Shown here piece by piece: positions 45,986 through 58,399 of a DNA stretch of 64,000 nt. Within the stretch, counting starts at the first letter, position 1. Each line of letters opens with the position of its first letter. The DNA is from Polyodon spathula (lineage: Eukaryota > Chordata > Actinopteri > Acipenseriformes > Polyodontidae): assembly GCF_017654505.1 (NCBI RefSeq), contig NC_054559.1, positions 17,523,355-17,587,354 on the forward strand, given 5' to 3'. The position numbers were made by a program, and so were the translations under genes. The notes below the pieces were generated by a model that was not told the DNA's origin, did not search any database, and was given only the letters and a program-made list of their open reading frames with translations.

Positions 45986-46485
45986 NNNNNNNNNNNNNNN
46001 NNNNNNNNNNNNNNNNNNNNNNNNNNNNNNNNNNNNNNNNNNNNNNNNNNNNNNNNNNNNNNNNNNNNNNNNNNNNNNNNNNNNNNNNNNNNNNNNNNNN
46101 NNNNNNNNNNNNNNNNNNNNNNNNNNNNNNNNNNNNNNNNNNNNNNNNNNNNNNNNNNNNNNNNNNNNNNNNNNNNNNNNNNNNNNNNNNNNNNNNNNNN
46201 NNNNNNNNNNNNNNNNNNNNNNNNNNNNNNNNNNNNNNNNNNNNNNNNNNNNNNNNNNNNNNNNNNNNNNNNNNNNNNNNNNNNNNNNNNNNNNNNNNNN
46301 NNNNNNNNNNNNNNNNNNNNNNNNNNNNNNNNNNNNNNNNNNNNNNNNNNNNNNNNNNNNNNNNNNNNNNNNNNNNNNNNNNNNNNNNNNNNNNNNNNNN
46401 NNNNNNNNNNNNNNNNNNNNNNNNNNNNNNNNNNNNNNNNNNNNNNNNNNNNNNNNNNNNNNNNNNNNNNNNNNNNNNNNNNNNN
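45986..46485. other. Assembly gap, exactly 500 N
   Basis: A round run of 500 Ns is the usual placeholder for a join of unknown size, so the true distance may be much larger. It removes all but the last 18 codons of MIDN. The ORFs that read through the Ns are artefacts. Confidence 0.97.
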
Positions 46486-46543
46486 CTCGCTGTGGAAGCC
46501 GGACGTCAAGGCGGACATGAAATCCGAATTCGTGGTGGTGTGA
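46486..46543 (+). CDS. MIDN: MIDN: midnolin, C-terminal fragment of last exon
   Basis: Midnolin is a nuclear/nucleolar protein with an N-terminal ubiquitin-like domain. It carries short-lived nuclear proteins, such as immediate-early transcription factors, to the proteasome without ubiquitination, using its C-terminal helix for proteasome binding. Only SLWKPDVKADMKSEFVVV and the TGA (46541-46543) are visible; human MIDN ends in a nearly identical SVWKPEV..D.KSEFVVA. The exon is cut by the gap to its left. Position and strand, right after ATP5F1D, match human. The identification rests on 18 residues plus synteny. Confidence 0.88.
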
Positions 46544-46868
46544 GGCTGCCGAGCGGGGGACAAACCTCAAGAAAGAAGAAGACCAAGAAAGGCACGTCGT
46601 CTCTAATGCGTTTGCAGAGATGGTTTTAAGGAGGGCGATTTGTCTTTGCTCGGGATTCAGCGACCTTGCCCCCCCACCCCCCCCCACCCCGCATACTTTC
46701 CATAAGAACCGTCCGTCGATTTTACACCTCCCACACCCTTTTTCATAAGGTTTTAAAGACAGAGCAAAACTTGAGAGGGACTGGGCGGGCCTGTTTAGTT
46801 GTCATGTTATTTGGGACACTCGAAAATGTATAATTTGAGATGGCAGAAAAGAAAGAAAAAAAATAGCA

Positions 46869-46899
<31 letters not shown>

Positions 46900-47478
46900 T
46901 TCTTGTTGTTGTCGTTCTTGTTTGGGTTGGATGGGACTACAAAGGACTACATAAAAGACTACAAAAATGGCTGCCTTACAGAAATACAATACGGTGGACG
47001 TGGATGGTCACTTGGAGGGTGGCTTGCATGCAGTAGAACAGTGGATTAAAAACAAACTGATGATAATGATGACTGGCACCTGTTTGCACGTCTCTCTTCA
47101 ATGCCTGTGCTAGGACGAACTGTAGCGCATAGTCTCCAACTGTGATCAGCCGAACTTACTCCTCTTTCAACTGGGCATTCATGGGTTCACAATTCAAAAA
47201 ACGGACACAAACAAATACAACCTTGTTTTGTTTTTTTAAACAAATATGTAGCATTGTTCACAAAGCATTCAGGTTTTCAAACATAAACGTGTTTTTTGCA
47301 CATTTTTATGATTTTTTTTTTTTTCAAATGGCGATGGGTGACCGAGAAAGGGGTTGACTTGCCGCATGGCTTCGGTATGGAGTCTGTCTGAGGACAAAAA
47401 ACTAAACCAGAGGACTAGGTACTGAGGCTAATTCAGCGAGACCCCAGTCTTTAACAATAACCTGGAATATTAAATAAA
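46544..47478 (+). other. MIDN: MIDN 3'UTR (probable)
   Basis: Non-coding sequence after the MIDN stop. Contains a C run (46669-46684), (TTG)n at 46868-46898 and AATAAA at 47473-47478 as a possible first poly(A) signal. Longer 3'UTR forms cannot be excluded. Confidence 0.5.
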
Positions 47479-47521
47479 ATCATACATAAAGTGCTTTTAG
47501 AAGGGTGTCAAATCATGACTT

Positions 47522-47523
<2 letters not shown>

Positions 47524-47582
<59 letters not shown>
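47524..47582. repeat. (TA)n microsatellite
   Basis: About 29 TA units, downstream of MIDN. Confidence 0.95.
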
Positions 47583-47585
<3 letters not shown>

Positions 47586-49200
47586 TATGTATATATTTGT
47601 TTGGTTTTTTTTGTACTTTTTTCCCTACTGTTTTTAAAAAACAGAACTCTGTATGGCTGAGTTTTAAGCCATTTATTAACTAATTCATTTAAAATTTCTC
47701 ACTTTTTTTTTTCTCCATTCATACCATATTTTTTAACTTTACCAATGATCCAGTATGAAACTAGCAAAGCGTTCACTCAGGCCTTTGTCACACTCCCTGC
47801 ATCTGCCATGTGCTAGCCAAGAAGCTTGTCATGGTTCATTACGCAAATCACATGAAAATAATGAAACCCCAATGCTGGAACAGTGACCCAGTGGAGGCAG
47901 ACAGGACAGGAGCTGGTGTGAGTTCAAAGTTTAGAATCTGTGTCTGTCAGGGTCTGTTACTCCATGGGTCAACTGAATGAACAGATCCCTTTGATGGGAC
48001 AACCTTGCAAACAAAGCATTAACACTGAATTAAATCAAAAATCTCATTGCAATGCATGTACTGCAAAAGTAAATTGTAAATAACTGCCAGGAGGGTTTAA
48101 ACCATAAAGACCAGCATCTCCAGGCTGCTGTCGTTTGTGTTAGTCACAATGGTACTCAATGGGGAAGTGAAATCCCTCCAAAATAAGAACGTTCTCCACA
48201 GGCTCTTTTTCAGAGTTTTGCTGTTATTTTGGTTTGTAACTGACGTGGCCCCAAAAGAGTGATGCTAGTTAACGTCAACAGACTTAACCCTCTGCTTGCC
48301 ACAGCTCATTGCATTGCAGCATTAGGTAGACTTCTTTCTGAGTAACCTCTGTCCTGATGCTTGCCACCCAGCGCCTGCATTAGTAACCAGCGTGGAAATC
48401 GATTCCCCAGTTTGGATACAAGAGCCGGGAAGCATCAGTTATACTGGTTACCCTTCAAGAAATCCAGTTAACTAGTTACCAGGGATTACTGGTACACATT
48501 AAGACATTCAAAACCAGTTTGAACGATAGGATCAATACAGTGTGCTGGAACACATGAAACTTAATTCACTGGAGGTATTTGACAGGCTTATTGAATGGAA
48601 ATCTTTGTTAACTTGTATTGAAATTGGTTAGTTGATTTATTGTGGATGTAACCTGGAGATGCTAACCAGTCTTTCCACATCTGTAGCTTTAGATGTGTAT
48701 TGTGCCTTAGCCCTTCACCTCCTAAACTCGACCTGAAAAAACACTGTCTGAACAGTCAGTAATTAGTTTGAAAGTGCTTTTAGTTTCCCAGAAATGTCAG
48801 AGTTACTGGTATAAATGGGGGCTTTAGAGGGTCAGAACTCTGGGAGGTGAAATGTTAAGTCTAGTTTTCACGCCAGTAAGGTTTTCTGTGCTGGAATTGT
48901 ATGTGTTTAAAATCTGCGCTGTCCTGAATCTGTCTTCCTGTGATGCCATGTTGTTTTCATGTTTGTGAAAGCCAATCAGTCCCCTTGCCTTGCCACCAGC
49001 AAACCAAAACAAACAAACAAAAAATAAACATATTGATCCAGCATCTCCATGGCAACTTAAGTGCCCTGACTCTAAACAAAACAGGCGCGTCACTTCCTGG
49101 ATATGCTCTGTGGACATGTGACTACCTGCACTTCCTGTCTCCTGGATGTGAACTTCCTCCATCAGCGTACTTACTGTAGTCTTTTTGCCATTTAAAATAA
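47583..49200. other. Non-coding, nothing recognised
   Basis: AT-rich DNA without coding, RNA gene or repeat signals that I can support. It may be distal MIDN 3'UTR or intergenic. Confidence 0.4.

Positions 49201-49202
<2 letters not shown>

Positions 49203-49277
<75 letters not shown>
49203..49277. repeat. (TA)n microsatellite
   Basis: About 36 TA units, followed by an (AAT)n tract at 49391-49445. Confidence 0.95.
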
Positions 49278-49280
<3 letters not shown>

Positions 49281-49410
49281 AAGGGGTTTATTCCCATTTT
49301 TTTTTTTCCTTAAATTTATATATGGGAATTTATTCGGAGTAACCCGGGGATAGAACCCCCTAAACTTGGAAATTTGAATTCTAAAAAAGATTATTATTAT
49401 GATAATAATA

Positions 49411-49445
<35 letters not shown>

Positions 49446-51970
49446 GCATTAATTTCACCAGCTTGTTGGTGAAGTGATTTGAATGGTCTCATCATCTCAT
49501 TTGAGTTCAATGTTATTTCTTGTAGCCAACCATTTAGAGATTTAAAAAATAAAAATAAGTTACAATAAAATTTGCAGTGTTCTAGCTATAGACCGGTGTA
49601 GCACAAGTGTGACTGTATTAATTTATGAAACCAAAATGATAACTGTGAATTTAGGTATTTATTTGTGCGTTTTGAGAGGGTGTTTATTTTGTTTTTTTTT
49701 TTTAAGAGAGGGTGGTCTGGGCGATTCAGGGCATGATCAGGGGTTGCTGCAATGCCTTCTATGTTTTTATTTTTTATTGGTGGAATGGAACGGAAATCCT
49801 CATCAATTTCCGAGATCTGATAGATCTGATATATATATATATTTTTTTTTTTCTTAAGCAATATATTTCAGTGTGACTTGTGATAGAACATGTTGGGGTT
49901 TTTTTTTTAGTTTTTTTTTTTAGGTAATAAATTGAAAAATGTGTTTAAAAAAAAAAAAAAAAAAGTTTAACCTTTTGTCTTTTTTTTTCTTCCAATAAGT
50001 TCAAAAGCAGAAAGAAAACTCAGACAGGTGGAGGAGAATTAATAAGAGAGGTGGGTTCGCGTTTTGTCCAAAAAATCAATTTTTTGGGTCCAGTTTGAAC
50101 ACAGTGGGGTTGAATTCTATTGATCTAAATAAATGCTGCCTAAAATGAAAATCAGCATCTCTGACTGTGTGTGGGGGTCTCTTTGGACACACAACATGGA
50201 GACTGTTGTGTAAAAGCATATACTATTTCTAGAGAGATACAGAGTTGTTTGTCAGCAGTTGAACTGCTGTTTTGCCTTTCAGTCGACGGTTTGCTTTCAA
50301 TGGCTAAACCGAGGTTGGGTAAAACAGTCTCCGTGAGCATGTACTACTATGCCTGTGTTTGTTTTTCCACACCTGTTCTCTGATAGAGCCAGTTCTATGA
50401 GCCACTTCTCCATGCTGGTGAGAAGAAGTGGGGGAAGGAGAGGTTTAGAGTTCTCTCAAACTGCCAATCACAAAAGCAAATTACAATTAAACACAAAGTG
50501 GTTTTAACCCTTTACTGCCCTGGGTATGTTCACATCTAATGCCTATATTTCTCAATGTCAAATATATTGGACACTGCAGGGTTCAAGTTTAAAACGCTGC
50601 TGTGCGATCTATGCGCAGGGTTACCTGTACACAGGATACTAGAGCTGGCATTTTGAAAAATGTTGTGATTGGGTTGACTTCTCATACAGGAGTTGTAACG
50701 TGTGTTAAATCTGTGATGCTTTCCCTAGCGCATAAAAACAACCTCTCTGAATTCAGATGTGTTCGATATGCATCGGTCTACACAACTCAAACCAGTGCAG
50801 TCACTGCATTACATCATAAAGAAAATGCACCAACATGCAAAACATAAATATAATACATCAGAAACGGAGATTAAAAAAAGAAAGCGCTGCAGAGATAAAC
50901 TTCAAGTAGCCCAATAACTAGAGCATCAACTTGAGCTAGTGCCACAGTGTCTTTGAGACGCTGCCAGCTCGGCAGAGAAGAGGCATCCTGCCAGCCTGCC
51001 TATTTGCTGTCAATACATCTGGGCCAGCAGTGTGTACAGTAATAGTAAAACCTAAAAAACTGATTTCCCAGAACCCAGGGCCATTTCTGTGGTAACCTCA
51101 CCACCGCCAACACAGTGAGTGAAGCGAAAAACACACACACACACGCAGTGGTTAAGACAAAGCCCATGGCCCTAACCACTAGCTAACTGCCACTGCACTG
51201 TCGCTTCCTTGGTATTGGAGTGGGGGGGGGGGGGGGGGTAGCGGCTGCAGAGCACGCAAAGGTCCTGATGTCACGCAAAAACAAAGTTACTGCAAAAATA
51301 CTGCACCACCATTAAAATGTATACTGCTGTACAGTGCGATGTTTTGATCAGAGTAAAAGCAAAAGTGCCTGCTTCCTTGTAAACGTTTGACAGCATGACT
51401 TTAGTTTCTTGATAGTTTTGTCTTTACCAGTGGATTCTGATTGAGCTTTTTTGAAATTCCGGATGATTTTGATCACAGTGGCTTTGTTACAGGCGCAATA
51501 CTCTGCATAAGCTTCCCTTGCGGGTGAAGCGATTGGAGGAAGTACAGAGCCCTGTGTGCCTATCATGCCCCCCCACCCCCCACTCGAAGCTGACTGAGAT
51601 ATTCCATGCCTCCTTCTCAATGCAGTTTGCAAGCCCCCAACCCCACCCCACGTCCCATTGCTTAAAATACAGCAGGCCTCTTGCAGGTGAGATATTTCCA
51701 TTCTCCAACACCCTGAGTGCTGCCCTTTCTCACACCTCTGTCAATCCCAGGACTCTGGATTAGATGTTTCTACCCTCCTTCCTTCAAACATGCTCTTTAT
51801 CCCTTCGGAGACAACACACACAAGTTCTCCACAGCAGATTATGTCCAGTTGAAATCCAGCTCTAAAATTTAAATAGCAGTGCAATGGTTGTGTATTTGGG
51901 GGCAACTGTAGCACAACGGCAGCTACAACTAGTCTTAGAAAAAGCAGCATCCATCCATCCATCCATCCAC
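49446..51970. other. Intergenic DNA, nothing recognised
   Basis: AT-rich with T and A runs (49691-49703, 49949-49963), a G run (51222-51238) and a (CATC)n tract at 51948-51968. Small ORFs, such as the one at 50602-50847, match no family I know. Confidence 0.4.
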
Positions 51971-51983
51971 CCCCCCCCCCCCC

Positions 51984-52939
51984 CATGTTGTATGACTGAG
52001 AATCCATGCCTGTGGATACTGTCTCAGCCCCTCTGCTCTGAAACTAATCTCAGGTGACTGTCCCAGCTGTCAGCTAGGATGACAGACACTCACACAGCGG
52101 ACAGCAAACTGAACGGAAAGGGTTAGTTATATATAGTGCTGGGACACAGGGATGGAAATAAGACTCCCGTATTCAGAATTCAAAACCCAAGCATGTGTGA
52201 ACATTCACTTATATTTTGAAGGAAACTGGAACATGACAACCCTTTGTATAGCCCAGCTATTGTTCTATATGGTATATGTTCCAGCAGCTGTCTGACAGCA
52301 GTGTGCTACTCTCTTAGAAGCTTTGCTCTGAGTATGTAAATCACAAGTTGTATTTCAAAACTTTAACAGAGCTGTCTCTTTAGGTCTTAAATATCTGTTT
52401 GGAGCTGGAAAACAAACATACATTTTAATGAAAAAATGGAATATAAGAACAAAATTACCCAATCACCCCTATTGCGTGATCTATGGCATGTTTGTTAACA
52501 TGTTAACTGAGTTTCAATAAATGTCTGTTTAGGCCAAAACAAAGCTTTACCAAAAAAATTTCAAAGATTAAAAAAAAACAAAAAAACAAGCAGCAGTTAT
52601 GTTTTTCACAGCTGTAGTGTGTATTTTGTATTTGATGCTTTTGAAATGCCAGAGATGGAAAACTGAATCCCAAGGTTAGTACAGCAGTGTCACATTTATT
52701 CTGTATAATATTACCAACATGTCTGTATTTACAACCTGAGGCTGTCTAGCAATTGTAAATGATGTATTAGGAGCAGTGTGCTGTAGTGCATTAATGCTGA
52801 GATAGAACAGACAGAGTAACTAGTAGGTAGCAATTTAGTAGCTCTGTTTCAGAAGTCACACAGTGAGTCAGTTAGCCCAGGCTTTCCAAACCAAGTGACC
52901 TAATTTCATATGAATTTGCCTCATTGGCAGGACTGTAAA
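51984..52939. repeat. Duplicated segment, copy 1 (A1-B1)
   Basis: About 956 bp almost identical to 55038-55993 (offset 3054). Starts after a C run with 'catgttgtatgactgagaat' and ends at 'cattggcaggactgtaaa', where it diverges from the other copies. Contains a 30-bp scrap of the family A element (52149-52178). No conserved ORF. Confidence 0.9.
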
Positions 52940-54399
52940 CTTCAGATTTCTTGCACATATGCAGGAAACTTTTAAAAGCACAGCAATCAGTCTGATGATA
53001 TGGTTCGACACACTTTCTTCTAAATAATAAGTAAAACAAGCAGTGTTGCAATGATAACCGTTCTGGTTTCAGCAGAGTGACCTTTACAGGAGGGTGGCTG
53101 GTGGTACCTCAAGGCCTTGTTTAATTTGAATATCTAGGCTTCACACCAGATAAGAAGGCGCCTGCAAAGCCACAGCGACGAAGCACAAATCCGAAATGAA
53201 TAATCTCGGGGCTGGCTTCTCACTACCTCGCTCTTATTTACGGTCCGGGCCACTGAGGCATCCGCTGACGGGTTTCAGAGAGGGCTTCAGCTCGATACAG
53301 AGACAGCGAGACCATGCTCTTACCAGCCAAGTACCACTTGAAGTCTTATTTAAATTGACCTTCGTGTGAAACTGGCTTGTTTTACAGCTGCTGCTATCAG
53401 TGTGCGTTTCCCTGGTCCCAATGTCAGGCAAGTTCTGACTGCCTGAGTCTACTGTATGCAGTTTTAACTTGGCTTGGAAAAAAACTTAAAGCTTTTTTTA
53501 ATCTAACTTATCCTTCCCATTACCAAATAAACAAATAAACAAAATAATAGCGTTTGATGGTAATGCTAAGCACAAATGGCTCAATCTGAAATTGTGAGAT
53601 TTTTCTCAGCTGCTTCACACTGTGAAGGACATTATTTTTCCCAGCCTTGTGGGCTAATATTTATTTGCACGCCAGATCAGCCACCCAGATGCAGGACTGG
53701 ATCGGACCCAGGGCTCGGAGTGAGCGAGGGAGGGAGGGCTTTCACTGCAAAAAGCACCTTTTAGCACAATGCACCTTCTCCCTCCCTCCCACGCAGCTCT
53801 ACACCTCCAAGCGCTTGTAAAGCCTGATCGCTCTCAACAATCTCGAGAAGGCACTGACGCAGGAAGCTAGAAAACAGAACCACCCAGTGACATAACATCA
53901 GCGCCTCACACGCAGTAACCCAGCAAGCAAGTCAAACAAAGGACAGCCACATCAGAGACAAGCTTCTCTAGTGCAGCAGGAAAATACAGCGGGAAAAATG
54001 ACATTACGTGTTTTAGTCTTAACATGGCTGTTGCACTACAGGGACCCTCGCTGTCTGGCAAGGAGAGAGAGTGCAGTGGATTACTCCCCAAAAATAAAAT
54101 GGTTCAAGAGAAGGCATTGGCATACAATACAGATTTGACAATAGAAAAAAAAAAAAAAACTTTATCAAACCTCAGGTGCGCTCCTTACTGCACGTGTGCA
54201 GAAACTACAGGGCCTCATAAAACAGGGTGTGCTGGTGTCACGCCCTATGATGACCCCATCCCCTGCCCTCAAACAAAAAGGTACAAGCGAATAAAAAAAT
54301 GCATTGGCCAGCACATAGAAACGAGCGAATGCCACCACAGGGAGAACTTTGCTTGGTGCAAGCCACCATGGACAGGCATTGTGGCTTCAGAGGCCAATT

Positions 54400-54446
<47 letters not shown>

Positions 54447-54531
54447 TCGGGTCTATCATTAGTCACCCAAGTGGTTGTTGAAAGATGTGTGAACCGTGTT
54501 CAGTTATAATACCAACAATGCATAAAATGCC

Positions 54532-55023
54532 AAAACAACAGCAGTTATCTTTGTCACAGCTGTAGTGTGTATTTCGTATTTGATGCTTTTGAAATGCCAG
54601 AGATGGAAAACTGAATCCCAAGGTTAGTACAGCAGTGTCACATTTATTCTGTATAATATTACCAACATGTCTGTATTTACAACCTGAGGCTGTCTAGCAA
54701 TTGTAAATGATGTATTAGGAGCAGTGTGCTGTAGTGCATTAATGCTGAGATAGAACAGACAGAGTAACTAGTAGGTAGCAATTTAGTAGCTCTGTTTCAG
54801 AAGTCACACAGTGAGTCAGTTAGCCCAGGCTTTCCAAACCAAGTGACCTAATTTCATATGAATTTGCCTCATTGGCAGGACTGTAAAGGTTCTTGCATAG
54901 TCGAGACGGCTGTGAATGTGAACAGCTTTTATCTAAAGCATTCTCTGTATTTAAATGTATTGACTTGCTGTTGAATATCGAGGAGGTTAAACAGAAAATG
55001 CAAATAAGGGCAGAGTCAGGATT
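54532..55023. repeat. Duplicated segment, copy 2 (B2-C2)
   Basis: The B part (about 355 bp) matches 52584-52939 and 55641-55993. The C part, 'ggttcttgcatagtcgagac' to 'cagagtcaggatt', matches 55994-56129. Ends at a C run where copy 3 begins. Confidence 0.9.
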
Positions 55024-55037
55024 CACCCCCCCCCCCC

Positions 55038-56129
55038 CATGTTGTATGACTGAGAATCCATGCCTGTGGATACTGTCTCAGCCCCTCTGCTCTGAAACTA
55101 ATCTCAGGTGACTGTCCCAGCTGTCAGCTAGGATGACAGACACTCACACAGCGGACAGCAAACTGAACGGAAAGGGTTAGTTATATATAGTGCTGGGACA
55201 CAGGGATGGAAATAAGACTCCCGTATTCAGAATTCAAAACCCAAGCATGTGTGAACATTCACTTATATTTTGAAGGAAACTGGAACATGACAACCCTTTG
55301 TATAGCCCAGCTATTGTTCTATATGGTATATGTTCCAGCAGCTGTCTGACAGCAGTGTGCTACTCTCTTAGAAGCTTTGCTCTGAGTATGTAAATCACAA
55401 GTTGTATTTCAAAACTTTAACAGAGCTGTCTCTTTAGGTCTTAAATATCTGTTTGGAGCTGGAAAACAAACATACATTTTAATGAAAAAATGGAATATAA
55501 GAACAAAATTACCCAATCACCCCTATTGCGTGATCTATGGCATGTTTGTTAACATGTTAACTGAGTTTCAATAAATGTCTGTTTAGGCCAAAACAAAGCT
55601 TTACCAAAAAAATTTCAAAGATTAAAAAAAAACAAAAAAACAAGCAGCAGTTATGTTTGTCACAGCTGTAGTGTGTATTTCGTATTTGATGCTTTTGAAA
55701 TGCCAGAGATGGAAAACTGAATCCCAAGGTTAGTACAGCAGTGTCACATTTATTCTGTATAATATTACCAACATGTCTGTATTTACAACCTGAGGCTGTC
55801 TAGCAATTGTAAATGATGTATTAGGAGCAGTGTGCTGTAGTGCATTAATGCTGAGATAGAACAGACAGAGTAACTAGTAGGTAGCAATTTAGTAGCTCTG
55901 TTTCAGAAGTCACACAGTGAGTCAGTTAGCCCAGGCTTTCCAAACCAAGTGACCTAATTTCATATGAATTTGCCTCGTTGGCAGGACTGTAAAGGTTCTT
56001 GCATAGTCGAGACGGCTGTGAATGTGAACAGCTTTTATCTAAAGCATTCTCTGTATTTAAATGTATTGACTTGCTGTTGAATATCGAGGAGGTTAAACAG
56101 AAAATGCAAATAAGGGCAGAGTCAGGATT
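55038..56129. repeat. Duplicated segment, copy 3 (A2-B3-C3), complete unit
   Basis: Contains all three parts in order. Differences from copies 1 and 2 are a handful of single bases (for example tttttcacag/tttgtcacag, tgcctcattgg/tgcctcgttgg). Confidence 0.9.
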
Positions 56130-58330
56130 TCCATGCGAGAAAACTCCTGGAAAACGACCCTCGAGGTATGCAGTGTGTGAACGTGTGTGTGTGTGTGTGG
56201 GTGTGGGATCGGAAGGGGGTGGTGGCACATGTTTTGCGGGCGTACCTTCCTGAGTGTAACAACCTGCAGTTTTTCCACACCAGGGCCTTCCTGTTGCGTT
56301 GTGTGGGGGTCAGGGAGCTTTTCTGAGAGAAAACAGCTTATCAACCAGCTTTTGGGAGAGGGGGTGCTGACAGTAACAGCCAGCGTGCATCCCCACAGTG
56401 CTTGGATTGAGGTTTGCCTTCGGCTTTTTAACAGGATACAGCACAGTGCGATTCATCACTGAGTCATACAGGGCCCACTTCAACTGGGCTTCTTATTTTG
56501 GAAAAAAAAAATAGTTCCGTTTTCTGGTAAAGCATAACGATCTTTACCAATTGGTGGCACCCAGGAGTTCCCTTATTGTACTGCGGTGAGGGCAGTGCTG
56601 GAGCATAGTGAACGCATATTAAAAGCTTGTGGAGAGCATTCTAAACTGTGTCATTTACAGTGCATGCCTCTCCCATAAAAACCCTTATGGTACATACTTT
56701 CATGGGGGGTTGCATAACATATAATCATCAGCAATTGTGTAATATATGAAAGCTGCACTTCCCTATAGCAGGGCAGTCTGAGATCTGGTGCTCTTTGATG
56801 GGTAAGCTCAGTTTGCACAAAATTGGACGTGCATACATACATTGTTCTGCTTCTGGAGATGTTTCATTACCTGGAACGTGCTATAGTCTAAGCTGTATTG
56901 CAGATTCTTCTCATGTAAAAGCCGGGTTGAAAGCCTCGATCCTCCCTCTCCTCAGCCAGGTATCCGTAGGCACCGTTCCCCCCCCGGGGGGGGGGGAAGG
57001 CCCGGGATGGGGTGGCCGCACTTCTCGTCTGGCCCTGACGAGACGTACCTGTGTGCTGGGGAGCGACGCGGGAACTGGCTGCTCTTTCATTTTCATTAGA
57101 GGCGCCATGCTAAATTCCTCTTTCACAACACACAGGCACACTCACACCCCACTGTAACAAAACCACAGGCTCCAGGTCCACCTGATCAACTTTGACAGTT
57201 CACTGTGAAAGACTGGCCAGCACGAAAGCAACATTTCAGTGTTTTTGTTTTGCTGTATTACCATTGTTTACAGTGGAGTTGGGTGGAAGTGAATGGGAAT
57301 GGGAGTTCCCTTATAAATATTTACTTCAGTGCGTCATGATAAAACCACAGCAAAGCATTGTAGCTTGTCAGCAGAGACGTATGGTAACACATTGAAACAT
57401 AGGGAAAAACACAGCAAGCTCTAAAATGAACAGGCTAATTCACCATGGCAAACTTTAAAATGTGTGCTGCTAAAACTAGAATGCATTTAAATATCGTTTG
57501 TGCACTGTAACCTACTGCCTTATAATGCATCTGCCCAATAAACTAATAATAATAAACTAATACTAGTTACTACCAGGAGTCAAAGGTTACCTAGCCCAGG
57601 AGAAGTTGGCTCATTCTGTTCTCGCAGGCTATTCTGTTCTGTTCTTACCAGGGATCTCACACTAACTAACATGGACTTGCAACAGGGAGATGCAGTTTCT
57701 ATATATTGCAGAATGAATGCCAGGGATGCCCTTCGAAAAAGGGTTTCTCTGTTTTTTTTTTTTTTTTTTTTTTTTATGCGTACTAAAACTAAATGGTCAT
57801 GTTTCATTTTAAGGGGGATTTTGTTTCAGTTTGGAAACAAGTGTTTGGCATTTTTCAGTTCATGGAGGGTTAATGTAAGGAATGGAAATAAGGAAACGAG
57901 ATGCTTCTGTAACCGAATGGAGTGCCAGGTATCATGTTTACAGTGGAAATTCACGTTTGCTGTTTCTTTCAAAACTGTACACTTGAGACCTGAGTAGCCA
58001 ATGAACGTGCACAGTATAATTTTATGGAATTCATTTTTTGGCTACAATCATTCAAAGAAACTGTGTTGCAGAGAGCAGTCATTGGGGAGGACTGGCAGAA
58101 GGCAAACATTTTTTTTGTTGGTTTATTTTTTTGGAAAACCCTCCTGTTCATTGTTGAGAAGTCCTTTTTGGGTACTGTAAACACAAGCTTAGACAGATCT
58201 TGAGAAAAAAAAAAAAAAAAAACTTGAATGAACACAGGAAGCCCCACTCTTACAGGAAGTGGGGACAGTTACCGTGGTGACAGACCAAAACCAGAAGCCC
58301 TCACAGCCAATCTCTTGACATCATTTCTAG
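56130..58330. other. Intergenic DNA, nothing recognised
   Basis: Contains a self-complementary C8G11 run at 56978-56996, a T run near 57751-57774 and an A run near 58205-58221. No supported gene. Confidence 0.4.

Positions 58331-58396
<66 letters not shown>
58331..58396 (+). repeat. (GA)n microsatellite
   Basis: About 32 GA units. Confidence 0.95.

Positions 58397-58399
<3 letters not shown>

Noticed and set aside
45845..46687. Three ORFs of 221-273 residues spanning the gap
   Set aside because: Created by reading N as open; only the MIDN tail at the right edge is real.
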